Position numbers and translations under genes: made by a program
The notes under the pieces: model-generated
Told to the model about the DNA's origin: nothing
The model's input: the letters and a program-made list of their open reading frames with translations, nothing else
The model's database searches: none
NCBI GenBank assembly: GCA_043782365.1
Contig: JAYWAO010000063.1
Span: 1-18,726 of the forward strand
Source of the DNA: CAIWCD01 sp043782365
Lineage (GTDB): Bacteria > Myxococcota > Myxococcia > Myxococcales > 40CM-4-68-19
Direction: 5' to 3'
Length of the DNA stretch: 18,726 nt
In this document: in pieces, positions 9,744 to 16,009 of the stretch
Layout: the number at the start of each line of letters is the position of its first letter
Numbering within the stretch: position 1 is the stretch's first letter

Positions 9744-11357
9744 CTACTGCTCCCCAAACCACTCCTTCCACTCCGCCTCGGCCCGCTCTCCGAAGAGCAC
9801 CCGGCAGGCCTCCATCAGCCCCGCCGCCTGCCTCAGCTCCTCCCGCTTCACCACCAGCGCGATCTTGCTCCGCCGGCGCAGGAAATCATCGAGCTTGGCG
9901 ACCATCTCCCGACGCGCCGCCTGCTCGATCTCGCACCTCAGGTACTCGCTCGTCTCGATGATCACCTCCGCGTTGCGCGGGTCCTGCCGGATCGATTCGA
10001 GCAGCGAGAAGGCCTCCGCCCCGTACCTGCGCCAGAGCCGGGTCGAGAGCTTCTCGGAGGAGTGCGGAGAAGTGTAACCATCCAGGTCGGCGAGCCTCGC
10101 CTGGTGGAACCACTCGTCGCGCACCTCGGCCGAGGGCTCGCCGTACCAGGCGCGCTCGGGCTCCGGCACGGGCAGGCCCATCTTGGCGAGCGCGTCGCAC
10201 ACCTCCTCGCCCACGTTGAGGCAGTCGGTGAGCTTGCCGCCGAAGATGGTCAGGTGGCGGCGCTCGCCGTCGGCCTCCACCACGTGCTTGCGCGAGAGCT
10301 GCATCCAGTTGCCGCCGTCGGCGCCCTGCTTGCCCACCACCAGCGGCCGCACGCCGCAGCGCTCGGCGACGATGTCCTCCTCGGTGAGCGGCTGCGCGAG
10401 CTTGAGCCGCTTGTTGATGTTCCCCAGGACGAACGCGCGGTCCTCGGGCGTGACCACCACCTCGGGCTTTTCCACCTTGGTGTCGGTGGTGCCGATGCAG
10501 GTGCGGTTCCCCATCGGGATGACGAAGAAGAGCCGGCCGTCGTCGGCGAAGAAGGTCAGCACGCGCGGGTCCGGCGTCAGCTTGCGCACCAGGATGTGGA
10601 TGCCCTTGGAGAAGACGTGCTGGTGGCTCGTCTGCTCGCCCGTGCGCGCGTTGTGCTCGTCGGCGTAGGGGCCGCAGGCGTTGATCAGCGCGCGCGTGTT
10701 GATAGTGAATTCGTTACCGGAGAGGACGTCGCGCGCGCGCACCTTCCACAGCTCGCCCTCGCGGGTGGCCCCCACCGACTCGACGTAGTTCGCCCCCAGG
10801 CAGCCGTGGTCGAGCGCGCCGCGGATGAAGAGCCAGACGAAGCGGGCGTCGTTGTCGTGCAGGTACGCGTCGGAATACTCGAAGCCGCCGTCGAGCCCTG
10901 CGGTGTCCACCAGCGGCTCCTCGCGGTTCATCATCTGCGTCGTCAGCCGGCGCGGCGTGCGCGTGAAGCAGTTGCCCATCAGCCAGTAGAACCAGCTCCC
11001 CAGGACCAGCTTCCAGAGCCCGTGGCGGAAGCCCTTCTCGTGCGCCACGTAGAAGCGGATCTCCTGCACCGTGCTGGGGTAGGCGCGGACGAGCCGGTTG
11101 CGCGCGAGGCACAGCTTGCGCACCAGCCCGAGCTGGTAGCTCTCGAGGTACTTGATCCCGCCCCAGGCGAGGTTGCTCGACTGCTGCGAGGTGACAGAGG
11201 CGAAGTCGCCGCGGTCGATCAGACCCACCTTGAGGCCACGGGCACAGAGGGCTGCCGCCGAGACGGCGCCGTTGATGCCGCCGCCGAGCACCAGCACGTC
11301 GAGGGGCTGCGCGGCCGTGGCCTTCAGCTTGCGCAGGTTGGTGTCGCGCAGGGACAT
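9744..11357 (-). CDS. glpD: FAD-dependent glycerol-3-phosphate dehydrogenase
   Basis: This 537-residue flavoprotein is predicted to oxidise sn-glycerol 3-phosphate to dihydroxyacetone phosphate and pass electrons to the quinone pool at the inner membrane. An N-terminal Rossmann segment (DVLVLGGGINGAVSAAALC, from about residue 20) binds FAD. TSQQSSNLAWGGIKYLE matches the family's TSS..S..HGGxRYLE region, and INACGPYAD and IPMGNRTCIGTTDT match later DAO-fold landmarks. A helical C-terminal domain follows, as in GlpD/GlpA proteins, and the length agrees with the family. The ATG at 11357 leaves only a weak upstream ribosome-binding match. No glpF or glpK neighbour is present, so it is not in a classical glycerol operon. 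It might serve glycerophospholipid turnover; that is inference. Confidence 0.9.
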   Translation of the reverse strand: MSLRDTNLRKLKATAAQPLDVLVLGGGINGAVSAAALCARGLKVGLIDRGDFASVTSQQSSNLAWGGIKYLESYQLGLVRKLCLARNRLVRAYPSTVQEIRFYVAHEKGFRHGLWKLVLGSWFYWLMGNCFTRTPRRLTTQMMNREEPLVDTAGLDGGFEYSDAYLHDNDARFVWLFIRGALDHGCLGANYVESVGATREGELWKVRARDVLSGNEFTINTRALINACGPYADEHNARTGEQTSHQHVFSKGIHILVRKLTPDPRVLTFFADDGRLFFVIPMGNRTCIGTTDTKVEKPEVVVTPEDRAFVLGNINKRLKLAQPLTEEDIVAERCGVRPLVVGKQGADGGNWMQLSRKHVVEADGERRHLTIFGGKLTDCLNVGEEVCDALAKMGLPVPEPERAWYGEPSAEVRDEWFHQARLADLDGYTSPHSSEKLSTRLWRRYGAEAFSLLESIRQDPRNAEVIIETSEYLRCEIEQAARREMVAKLDDFLRRRSKIALVVKREELRQAAGLMEACRVLFGERAEAEWKEWFGEQ

Positions 11358-11471
11358 GACCCCAACCTACCGCGCCTGCTGCCCGGCCGCGGCTGGGAAT
11401 CGAAAGGCTGGGGAGCCGCGCGGCTGGAAATCCCGCGGCCTCCGCGCCCGCCGCTGCTACTCTCCCGCGCC

Positions 11472-12074
11472 GTGTTCATCCTCGGCCACCTCGGCATCGG
11501 CCTGCGCCTCGCCGCGCTCCTCCCTGGCGTGGCCCGGGCGCCGCGCTGGATCGCGCTCGGCACGCTGCTCCCCGACCTCCTCGACAAGCCGCTCTACTAC
11601 GGGCTCTCGCTCGCGACCGGCAAGCACGCCGCGGCGCTCGGGCTCATCTCGGGGACGCGGACGTTGGGGCACACCGCGCTGCTCGGGCTCGCGCTCGCTG
11701 CCGCGCTGGCGCTGCGGGGCCACCGGCTCGCGGGCCGCGCGCTCTTGGCGGGGCTTTTCACCCACTGGCTGCTCGATCTCGGCGGCGAGCCCGCCGGCGC
11801 GCTGCTCCAGCGCCTGGGCCTGCTCGCGCCGCTGCCCCCGTCCGCCGGCCCGTCCACGCTGGCGGCCATCCTCTTCCCGGCGCTGGGCCTGCACTTCCCG
11901 GTGATCCCGTTCAGGAACGTCGCCGAGCACTTCGCCTCGCTGCGCAACCTCTACACTGTCTCGGGCGAGGCGCTGGGCGGCTGGCTCTTGTGGCGCGCGT
12001 ACTGGCCTCTGCGCAGCCGCTGGCGCGAGCTCTTCACCAGAGCCGCGCCGCCGCCACGTGCTCCGGATCGGTGA
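11472..12074 (+). CDS. YdjM/DUF457-like membrane protein (putative metal-dependent hydrolase)
   Basis: The 200-residue protein has about four hydrophobic segments and polar motifs on short loops: GHLGIG near the N-terminus, LLPDLLDKPL, SGTRTLGHT and FTHWLLD. This pattern of His and Asp beside membrane helices resembles the membrane-bound putative metal-dependent hydrolases of the YdjM/DUF457 type; the biochemical function of that family is not well established. The GTG at 11472 was selected because it begins the hydrophobic segment. There is no clear Shine-Dalgarno, but TACTCT lies about 10 bases upstream, so a leaderless transcript is possible. It is divergent from glpD (114 bp between starts). 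Its last 41 bp overlap the convergent lipoprotein gene. Confidence 0.6.
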   Translation: MFILGHLGIGLRLAALLPGVARAPRWIALGTLLPDLLDKPLYYGLSLATGKHAAALGLISGTRTLGHTALLGLALAAALALRGHRLAGRALLAGLFTHWLLDLGGEPAGALLQRLGLLAPLPPSAGPSTLAAILFPALGLHFPVIPFRNVAEHFASLRNLYTVSGEALGGWLLWRAYWPLRSRWRELFTRAAPPPRAPDR

Positions 12075-13383
12075 ACCAGAAGAGGGCCCGCGCGTCGTCG
12101 GAGAAGGCGGCGGGCAGGAGCGTGGCGGGCGCTGCCGGCGGGTCCTTGGTGTGCGTCACTCCGGCGGCGGTGCGCTGGCCCTTCTTGGACTCGGCCTTGC
12201 CGAGGACGAGGCGCGGACCCACGCTGAGCGCGGGTCGCAGGGCGCTCTCTCCGGCGCCGAGCAGGAGCACCTCGCCGGTGGCGGCCACCAGCACGGCCGC
12301 GCTCGACTCGCCCGCGGCCGCGATCGCCTTGGTCTCCTGGCCGAGCCCCGCGAGCGGCGCGCGCGCGACCACCTTGCCGGTGGAGAGGTCGCGCAGCGCC
12401 ACCGCGGCGCGCTCGGCGCAGACGGCGGTGGGAAAGAGGCGCGAGAGCGCGGCCACGGCGGGCCCGCAAGAGCTCGCCGGCGGTGCGCCCGGCGCGTCCT
12501 GCTCGGAGGCCCCGGCGGTCATCGCCAGCAGCGCGTCGAACCGCGGCGGGGTGAAGCGGCGCAGCGCTCCGAACCGCTCGAAGAGCACCTCCGACGACCC
12601 GCCGAGGAAGGCCACGTCGGGGCCTGCGTCGGGGCGGATCGGCACGTCCACCTGGCCGAGCGGGTCGGCGAGGTGCACCAGCGCCGCGGCCGACTCCTCC
12701 TCGGCGGGGCGGTGCTGCACCAAGAGCCACGCGCCGTCCCGCGAGAGCGACACCGAGAGCACGCCGCAGAGCCCGTCCTCGCCGCCGGCGCAGCGCGGGT
12801 AGCCAGCGAGCGCGCCCGTGAGCGGCAGGTAGATGCGCTGGGCGAGCCCGGCGTCGCCCTCGCCAGGGAGCCTCCAGACCTGCACCGTGCGCTGCCACGC
12901 GATCGAAAGCCAGCGCTCGTCCTGCGAGAGCGCCACCCGCGTGCGCTGCGTGCCCTGCGTGCCCTGGCGGTCGCGGGCGAGCTCGCCTTCATCGAAGGCG
13001 AGGTCGAGCAGCGGCGGTCCCGAAGGCCCTGCCACCCAGAGCCTGCGTCCGCTGCGCGCGATCAGCAGGCGGCCGGACGCGGAGGGCTCGGCGGTGAGCC
13101 GCTCGGGCCCCGTCAGCGGAAACGTCCGCGACCAGCGCGGGCGCAGGGAGGGCACCTCCAGCACCGAGGCGAGGCTGCCGTCCACCACCGCGAGGAGCGT
13201 CGAGCTCCCTCGGGCGAACGCGGCCCGCTGCGCCCGCACCGGCGCGGACGAGACGGCGAGGCCCTCGGACGGGAGCGGCCTCACGCCCGCGCAGCCCCCG
13301 AGCAGCGCGCAGCAGAGCAGGGCGGCCGGGCGCGTGGGGCGGGTCGTGTGAGCGGTGGCGCGCGGCGCCGTGTGCCGGATCAT
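12034..13383 (-). CDS. Predicted lipoprotein with beta-propeller-like repeats, function unknown
   Basis: The 449-residue product starts with a basic N-region and the hydrophobic stretch AALLCCALLGGCAG, giving a lipobox with C31 as the lipidated residue. The rest alternates short strands with polar turns; segments such as VALSQDERWLSIAWQRTVQVW and VSLSRDGAWLLVQH look like WD40/YVTN-type blades. No enzyme motif is seen. It could be a surface or periplasmic scaffold, but I recognise no named family. The ATG at 13383 is only 22 bp from the ATG of the divergent exported protein, and no alternative in-frame start precedes the signal. The 3' end overlaps the YdjM-like gene by 41 bp. Confidence 0.75.
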   Translation of the reverse strand: MIRHTAPRATAHTTRPTRPAALLCCALLGGCAGVRPLPSEGLAVSSAPVRAQRAAFARGSSTLLAVVDGSLASVLEVPSLRPRWSRTFPLTGPERLTAEPSASGRLLIARSGRRLWVAGPSGPPLLDLAFDEGELARDRQGTQGTQRTRVALSQDERWLSIAWQRTVQVWRLPGEGDAGLAQRIYLPLTGALAGYPRCAGGEDGLCGVLSVSLSRDGAWLLVQHRPAEEESAAALVHLADPLGQVDVPIRPDAGPDVAFLGGSSEVLFERFGALRRFTPPRFDALLAMTAGASEQDAPGAPPASSCGPAVAALSRLFPTAVCAERAAVALRDLSTGKVVARAPLAGLGQETKAIAAAGESSAAVLVAATGEVLLLGAGESALRPALSVGPRLVLGKAESKKGQRTAAGVTHTKDPPAAPATLLPAAFSDDARALFWFTDPEHVAAARLW

Positions 13384-13405
13384 TGAACGGGGTACTATCG
13401 CACCA
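13384..13405. promoter_or_regulatory. Very short divergent intergenic region with possible shared -10 elements
   Basis: Only 22 bp separate the two divergent ATGs. The AT-rich core GGTACTATCG offers TACTAT on the plus strand (13393-13398), 7 bp before the plus-strand ATG, and the overlapping TAGTAC on the minus strand about 8-9 bp before the minus-strand ATG. Neither gene has a good Shine-Dalgarno. Together this fits leaderless or near-leaderless transcripts in both directions. No -35 box is convincing. Confidence 0.3.
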
Positions 13406-14377
13406 ATGGCCCGCTCGCCCCGCTGGGCATCTCCGACCGCGCTCTTCGCGCTCTGTCACTCCCTCGCGCTGGCCACCGGCCTGCCTGCGCTGGCGACCAT
13501 GCTCGACGACCCGCCGCCGCCTCGCCGGTTGGTGCTCAACGGCTTCACCGCCCTGCGCGGCAACCCGCTCGGGTTCAGCGTCGAGGGAGAGCTGGCGCTG
13601 CGGCAGCGGCTCTTCGCGAGCGATGAGCTGGCGCTGCGCGACAACTACCTCGCCGTCGGCGTCCGCGGCGCGCTCAGCCCGGCCACCGCGCGCATCGGCG
13701 TGCTGGCGCAGGTGCAGCCGCTGACCGTGCTCAACCTGCACGCGGCCGTCGACGGGGTCGCGTATTTCGGCAACTTCGACAACCTGCGCTCGTTCAAGTC
13801 GGCCCGCTCCGAGTGGGGCAGCGCCGCGCTCGACGCCTCCAAGCTGCTCCCCGAGACCGACCCCAGCCGCGCCCACGCAGCGATGGGCCTGCAGCTGACC
13901 TTCGGCGCGCGGCTGCAGCTGAAGGTGGGGAAGGTCGCCGTCTCCAACACCTCCGACTTCATCCGCACGCAGGCCTCGCTGCAGGACGGGGACCGCGTCT
14001 TCCTCGACCCCGTGCAGGCCTCGCTGGTGCCGCAGAAGGGCCTGCTCCTCGTGGACGACCTCGACGCCGTCTGGGTGAGCGGCACCGGCCTGATCGCCGG
14101 CCTGCGGATGAGCGCGCTCCACCCCTTCTTCGGCGCGCGCCACTACGCCCCGGGCGAGCCCCAGGAGAGCGACACCGCGCAGCTTCGCCTGGGACCGGTG
14201 TTCGTCTACCGATTCTTCAAGGAGGACGGCCGCGCCTTCAACGCGCCCTCGGTGGCGGTGCTCGTCAATTGGTATCTGCAACACAAATACCGGACCGGCG
14301 CCGAGGTCTCGCAGGCCATCCCCTACGTGGCGGTGGGCTTCGGGTTCTTCGGCGACCTGCTCGAGGTGCGCCGATGA
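13406..14377 (+). CDS. Exported protein, probable outer-membrane beta-barrel, function unknown
   Basis: The 323-residue protein begins with a signal peptide: basic MARSPRW, a hydrophobic core and a likely cleavage after LPALA (about residue 30). The mature part is rich in alternating hydrophobic/polar strands with aromatic residues (for example NTSDFIRTQASL, LRLGPVFVYRFF, VLVNWYLQHKY, YVAVGFGFFGDL), suggesting a beta-barrel or beta-rich outer-membrane protein. No named family was recognised. I used the ATG at 13406 because it begins the signal sequence; the in-frame ATG at 13355 would add an arginine-rich leader and overlap the divergent gene. Its stop overlaps the start of the glycosylase gene (ATGA), so the two are translationally coupled despite unrelated functions. 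Confidence 0.75.
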   Translation: MARSPRWASPTALFALCHSLALATGLPALATMLDDPPPPRRLVLNGFTALRGNPLGFSVEGELALRQRLFASDELALRDNYLAVGVRGALSPATARIGVLAQVQPLTVLNLHAAVDGVAYFGNFDNLRSFKSARSEWGSAALDASKLLPETDPSRAHAAMGLQLTFGARLQLKVGKVAVSNTSDFIRTQASLQDGDRVFLDPVQASLVPQKGLLLVDDLDAVWVSGTGLIAGLRMSALHPFFGARHYAPGEPQESDTAQLRLGPVFVYRFFKEDGRAFNAPSVAVLVNWYLQHKYRTGAEVSQAIPYVAVGFGFFGDLLEVRR

Positions 14378-15051
14378 GTCTTGCGAAGCGTCCCGCGAAG
14401 AGCCCTGCGAAGCGTCCCGCGAGGGATCCTGCGAAGCATCCTGCCCCGAAGCCGCCCGAGGCGAAGGCCCCCCCGCGCGCGCGCTGCCACTGGCCCGGCG
14501 AGGATCCGCTCTACTGCGCCTACCACGATGACGAGTGGGGTGTGCCCGAGCGCGACGCCCGCGCGCTCTACGAGAAGCTGGTGCTCGACGGGTTCCAGGC
14601 CGGGCTCGCCTGGATCACCATCCTGCGCAAGCGGGAGGCCTTCCGGGCTGCCTTCGACGGCTTCGTCCCCGCCAAGGTGGCCCGCTACGACGAGCGGAAG
14701 ATCACCCGGCTCCTCGCCGACGCAGGCATCGTGCGCCACCGCGGCAAGATCGAAGGGGCCATCGCCAGCGCCAGGGCCTTCCTGGGGGTCGAAGCTTCGC
14801 ACCCGGGCGGCTTCTCGACCTTCCTCTGGAGCTTCACGGGCGGCGAGACGCTGCGAGCGCCTCGCCGCACCAAGCGCGGCCTCCCCACCGAGAGCGAGGA
14901 GAGCCGGGCGATGGCGAAGGCGCTCAAGGCGCGCGGCTTCAAGTTCTGCGGGCCCACCATCTGCTACGCCTTCATGCAGGCGGTCGGCATGGTGGACGAC
15001 CACCTCGAGAGCTGCTTCCGGCACGGCGCAACCTCCTTGGGCGAGCGGTAG
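14374..15051 (+). CDS. tag: DNA-3-methyladenine glycosylase I with basic repeat tail
   Basis: The 225-residue protein excises 3-methyladenine from alkylated DNA, starting base-excision repair. From about residue 40 it follows E. coli Tag closely: RCHWPGEDPLYCAYHDDEWG, AGLAWITILRKREAFR, DAGIVRHRGKI, GFKFCGPTICYAFMQAVG and DDHLESCF. The four zinc-coordinating positions of E. coli Tag are present (Cys in RCHW, His in YHDDEW, His and Cys in DHLESC). The position of E. coli Glu38 is Asp (LDGFQAG), a variant I believe is common in homologues. Before the enzyme lies a tail of about 35 residues rich in K, P and A made of AKxP repeats. ATG 14374 overlaps the preceding stop. Confidence 0.95.
   Translation: MSLAKRPAKSPAKRPARDPAKHPAPKPPEAKAPPRARCHWPGEDPLYCAYHDDEWGVPERDARALYEKLVLDGFQAGLAWITILRKREAFRAAFDGFVPAKVARYDERKITRLLADAGIVRHRGKIEGAIASARAFLGVEASHPGGFSTFLWSFTGGETLRAPRRTKRGLPTESEESRAMAKALKARGFKFCGPTICYAFMQAVGMVDDHLESCFRHGATSLGER
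14383..14442 (+). repeat. Five tandem 12-bp units encoding AK(R/S/H)P
   Basis: Five imperfect in-frame copies of a 12-base unit, consensus GCGAAGCGTCCY, encode AKRP-AKSP-AKRP-ARDP-AKHP in the N-terminal tail of the glycosylase. Units differ mainly in the third codon. The multiple-of-three unit keeps the frame if copies are gained or lost. The peptide resembles lysine/proline-rich histone H1-like tails that bind DNA non-specifically. Confidence 0.85.
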
Positions 15052-15057
15052 CCGGCG

Positions 15058-15528
15058 ATGCTGCCCACCGCGCCGCTCTTGGAGTTCCTCATGAAGACCT
15101 CGTTCTACGGCGGGCTCGAGCCCGCGGCGGCCGAGCTGCTCACCGAACAGCTGACGGAGCGGCGGTACGCCAAAGGCGAGACGGTGGTGCGCGAGGGCGA
15201 GCCCGGCAAATCGATGTTCATCGTCCACTCTGGAGTATTACACCTGTGCCGGACCAAGCCCGACGGCGCCGAGCTCAAGCTGCGGCTCGTCCACCCGGGC
15301 GACTTCATCGGCGCCACCGCGCTGGTGGAGATGGAGCCGCGGCCGTTCACGGTGGTGGCGGACCAGGACGCGGTGCTGCTCGAGCTGACCTGCCAGGACC
15401 TCTACAAGCTCTATCGGAAGGACCTCAAGGCGTGGGCGATGGTGGTGATGAACATCAACCGCGAGCTGTGCAGGCACCTGCGCAGCGCCGGGCAGTTGGT
15501 GTCGCGGTTGATGGAGGGGAAGACGTGA
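15058..15528 (+). CDS. Stand-alone cyclic-nucleotide-binding-fold (cNMP/CRP-like) protein
   Basis: This 156-residue protein is essentially one cNMP-binding beta-barrel with a C-terminal helix and no DNA-binding domain. FYGGLEPAAAELL, KGETVVREGEPGKSMFIVHSGVL and LVHPGDFIGATALVEMEPRPFTVVA follow the CRP/PKA-regulatory-subunit pattern. In the phosphate-binding cassette the usual GE is GA and RTA/RSA is RPF; the arginine stays but the glutamate is missing, so cNMP binding is uncertain. Without an output domain it may act by binding a partner. The ATG at 15058 has a poor ribosome-binding site; the in-frame ATG at 15091, with GGAG six bases upstream, is a good alternative. It follows the glycosylase gene by 6 bp. 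Confidence 0.85.
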   Translation: MLPTAPLLEFLMKTSFYGGLEPAAAELLTEQLTERRYAKGETVVREGEPGKSMFIVHSGVLHLCRTKPDGAELKLRLVHPGDFIGATALVEMEPRPFTVVADQDAVLLELTCQDLYKLYRKDLKAWAMVVMNINRELCRHLRSAGQLVSRLMEGKT

Positions 15529-15562
15529 GCACCAAGAACGGAAGCGCCAGCGCCGCCCCAGC

Positions 15563-15603
15563 AGGGGCCTGCGCCGGCGCCCCTCTGTGCCGCTCCGTGC
15601 GGC
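15563..15603. terminator. Possible bidirectional termination hairpins
   Basis: Between the convergent cNMP and cytochrome genes, AGGGGC (15563-15568) can pair with GCCCCT (15579-15584), and GCCGC (15589-15593) with GCGGC (15599-15603). Both stems are GC-only or nearly so and short, and no T-tract follows in either direction. The main support is their placement at the only gap between convergent stops in this part. Confidence 0.3.
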
Positions 15604-15607
15604 CTTG

Positions 15608-15961
15608 CTACTTCTTCAGCCCGCGGATGAACGCCAGCAGCGCGTCCACGGCCGGACCGTCCAGCTTCTCCTTGTACCCGTCCATCTCCTGCTGCTTGCC
15701 GGCCTTCTCGCGCTTGAGGCCATCGTTGATGGCGGCCTTGATCTGCGCGTCGGTGATGCTCTTCTGCCAGTCGGCAGAGGTGTAGTCGGCGATGCCCATC
15801 TTGCCGCCCTGGTCGGTCGCGCCCTTGCCGTCGGCGCCGTGGCACGAGGCGCACTTGGCCTTCCAGGTGCGCTCGGTCTTCTTGTCGACCTCGGCGTGGG
15901 CTGCGGCGAGCGGCAGGGCGGCGGCGAGTCCAACGATCCACTGCGCGGTCCTCATCTTCAT
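15608..15961 (-). CDS. Periplasmic monoheme cytochrome c
   Basis: The 117-residue protein has a cleavable signal peptide (MKMRTAQWIVGLAAALPLAAAHA, about 23 residues) and one heme motif, CASCH, at about 37-41. A methionine in QQEMDGYK is a reasonable distal heme ligand, and the C-terminal helix ALLAFIRGLKK is typical of class I c-type cytochromes. It would carry electrons in the periplasm. GAGGAGA six bases upstream of the ATG is a strong ribosome-binding site. It starts 48 bp after the stop of the 17-heme cytochrome on the same strand, so the two are probably co-transcribed and functional partners. Confidence 0.93.
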   Translation of the reverse strand: MKMRTAQWIVGLAAALPLAAAHAEVDKKTERTWKAKCASCHGADGKGATDQGGKMGIADYTSADWQKSITDAQIKAAINDGLKREKAGKQQEMDGYKEKLDGPAVDALLAFIRGLKK

Positions 15962-16009
15962 GGTGTTCTCCTCGATGCGGTGAATGGTGCGAAGTGCAGC
16001 TGCGGTGCG

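Noticed and set aside
10062..11471. Long plus-strand frame leading into the YdjM-like gene
   Set aside because: It is antisense to glpD and H/V/A/L-rich without motifs; the true gene begins at the GTG at 11472.
6637..14271. Three CAATTG hexamers (6642, 6837, 14266) as a second recurrent motif
   Set aside because: A palindromic hexamer of this composition is expected about once by chance here; three copies in generally AT-rich codon pockets are not convincing.
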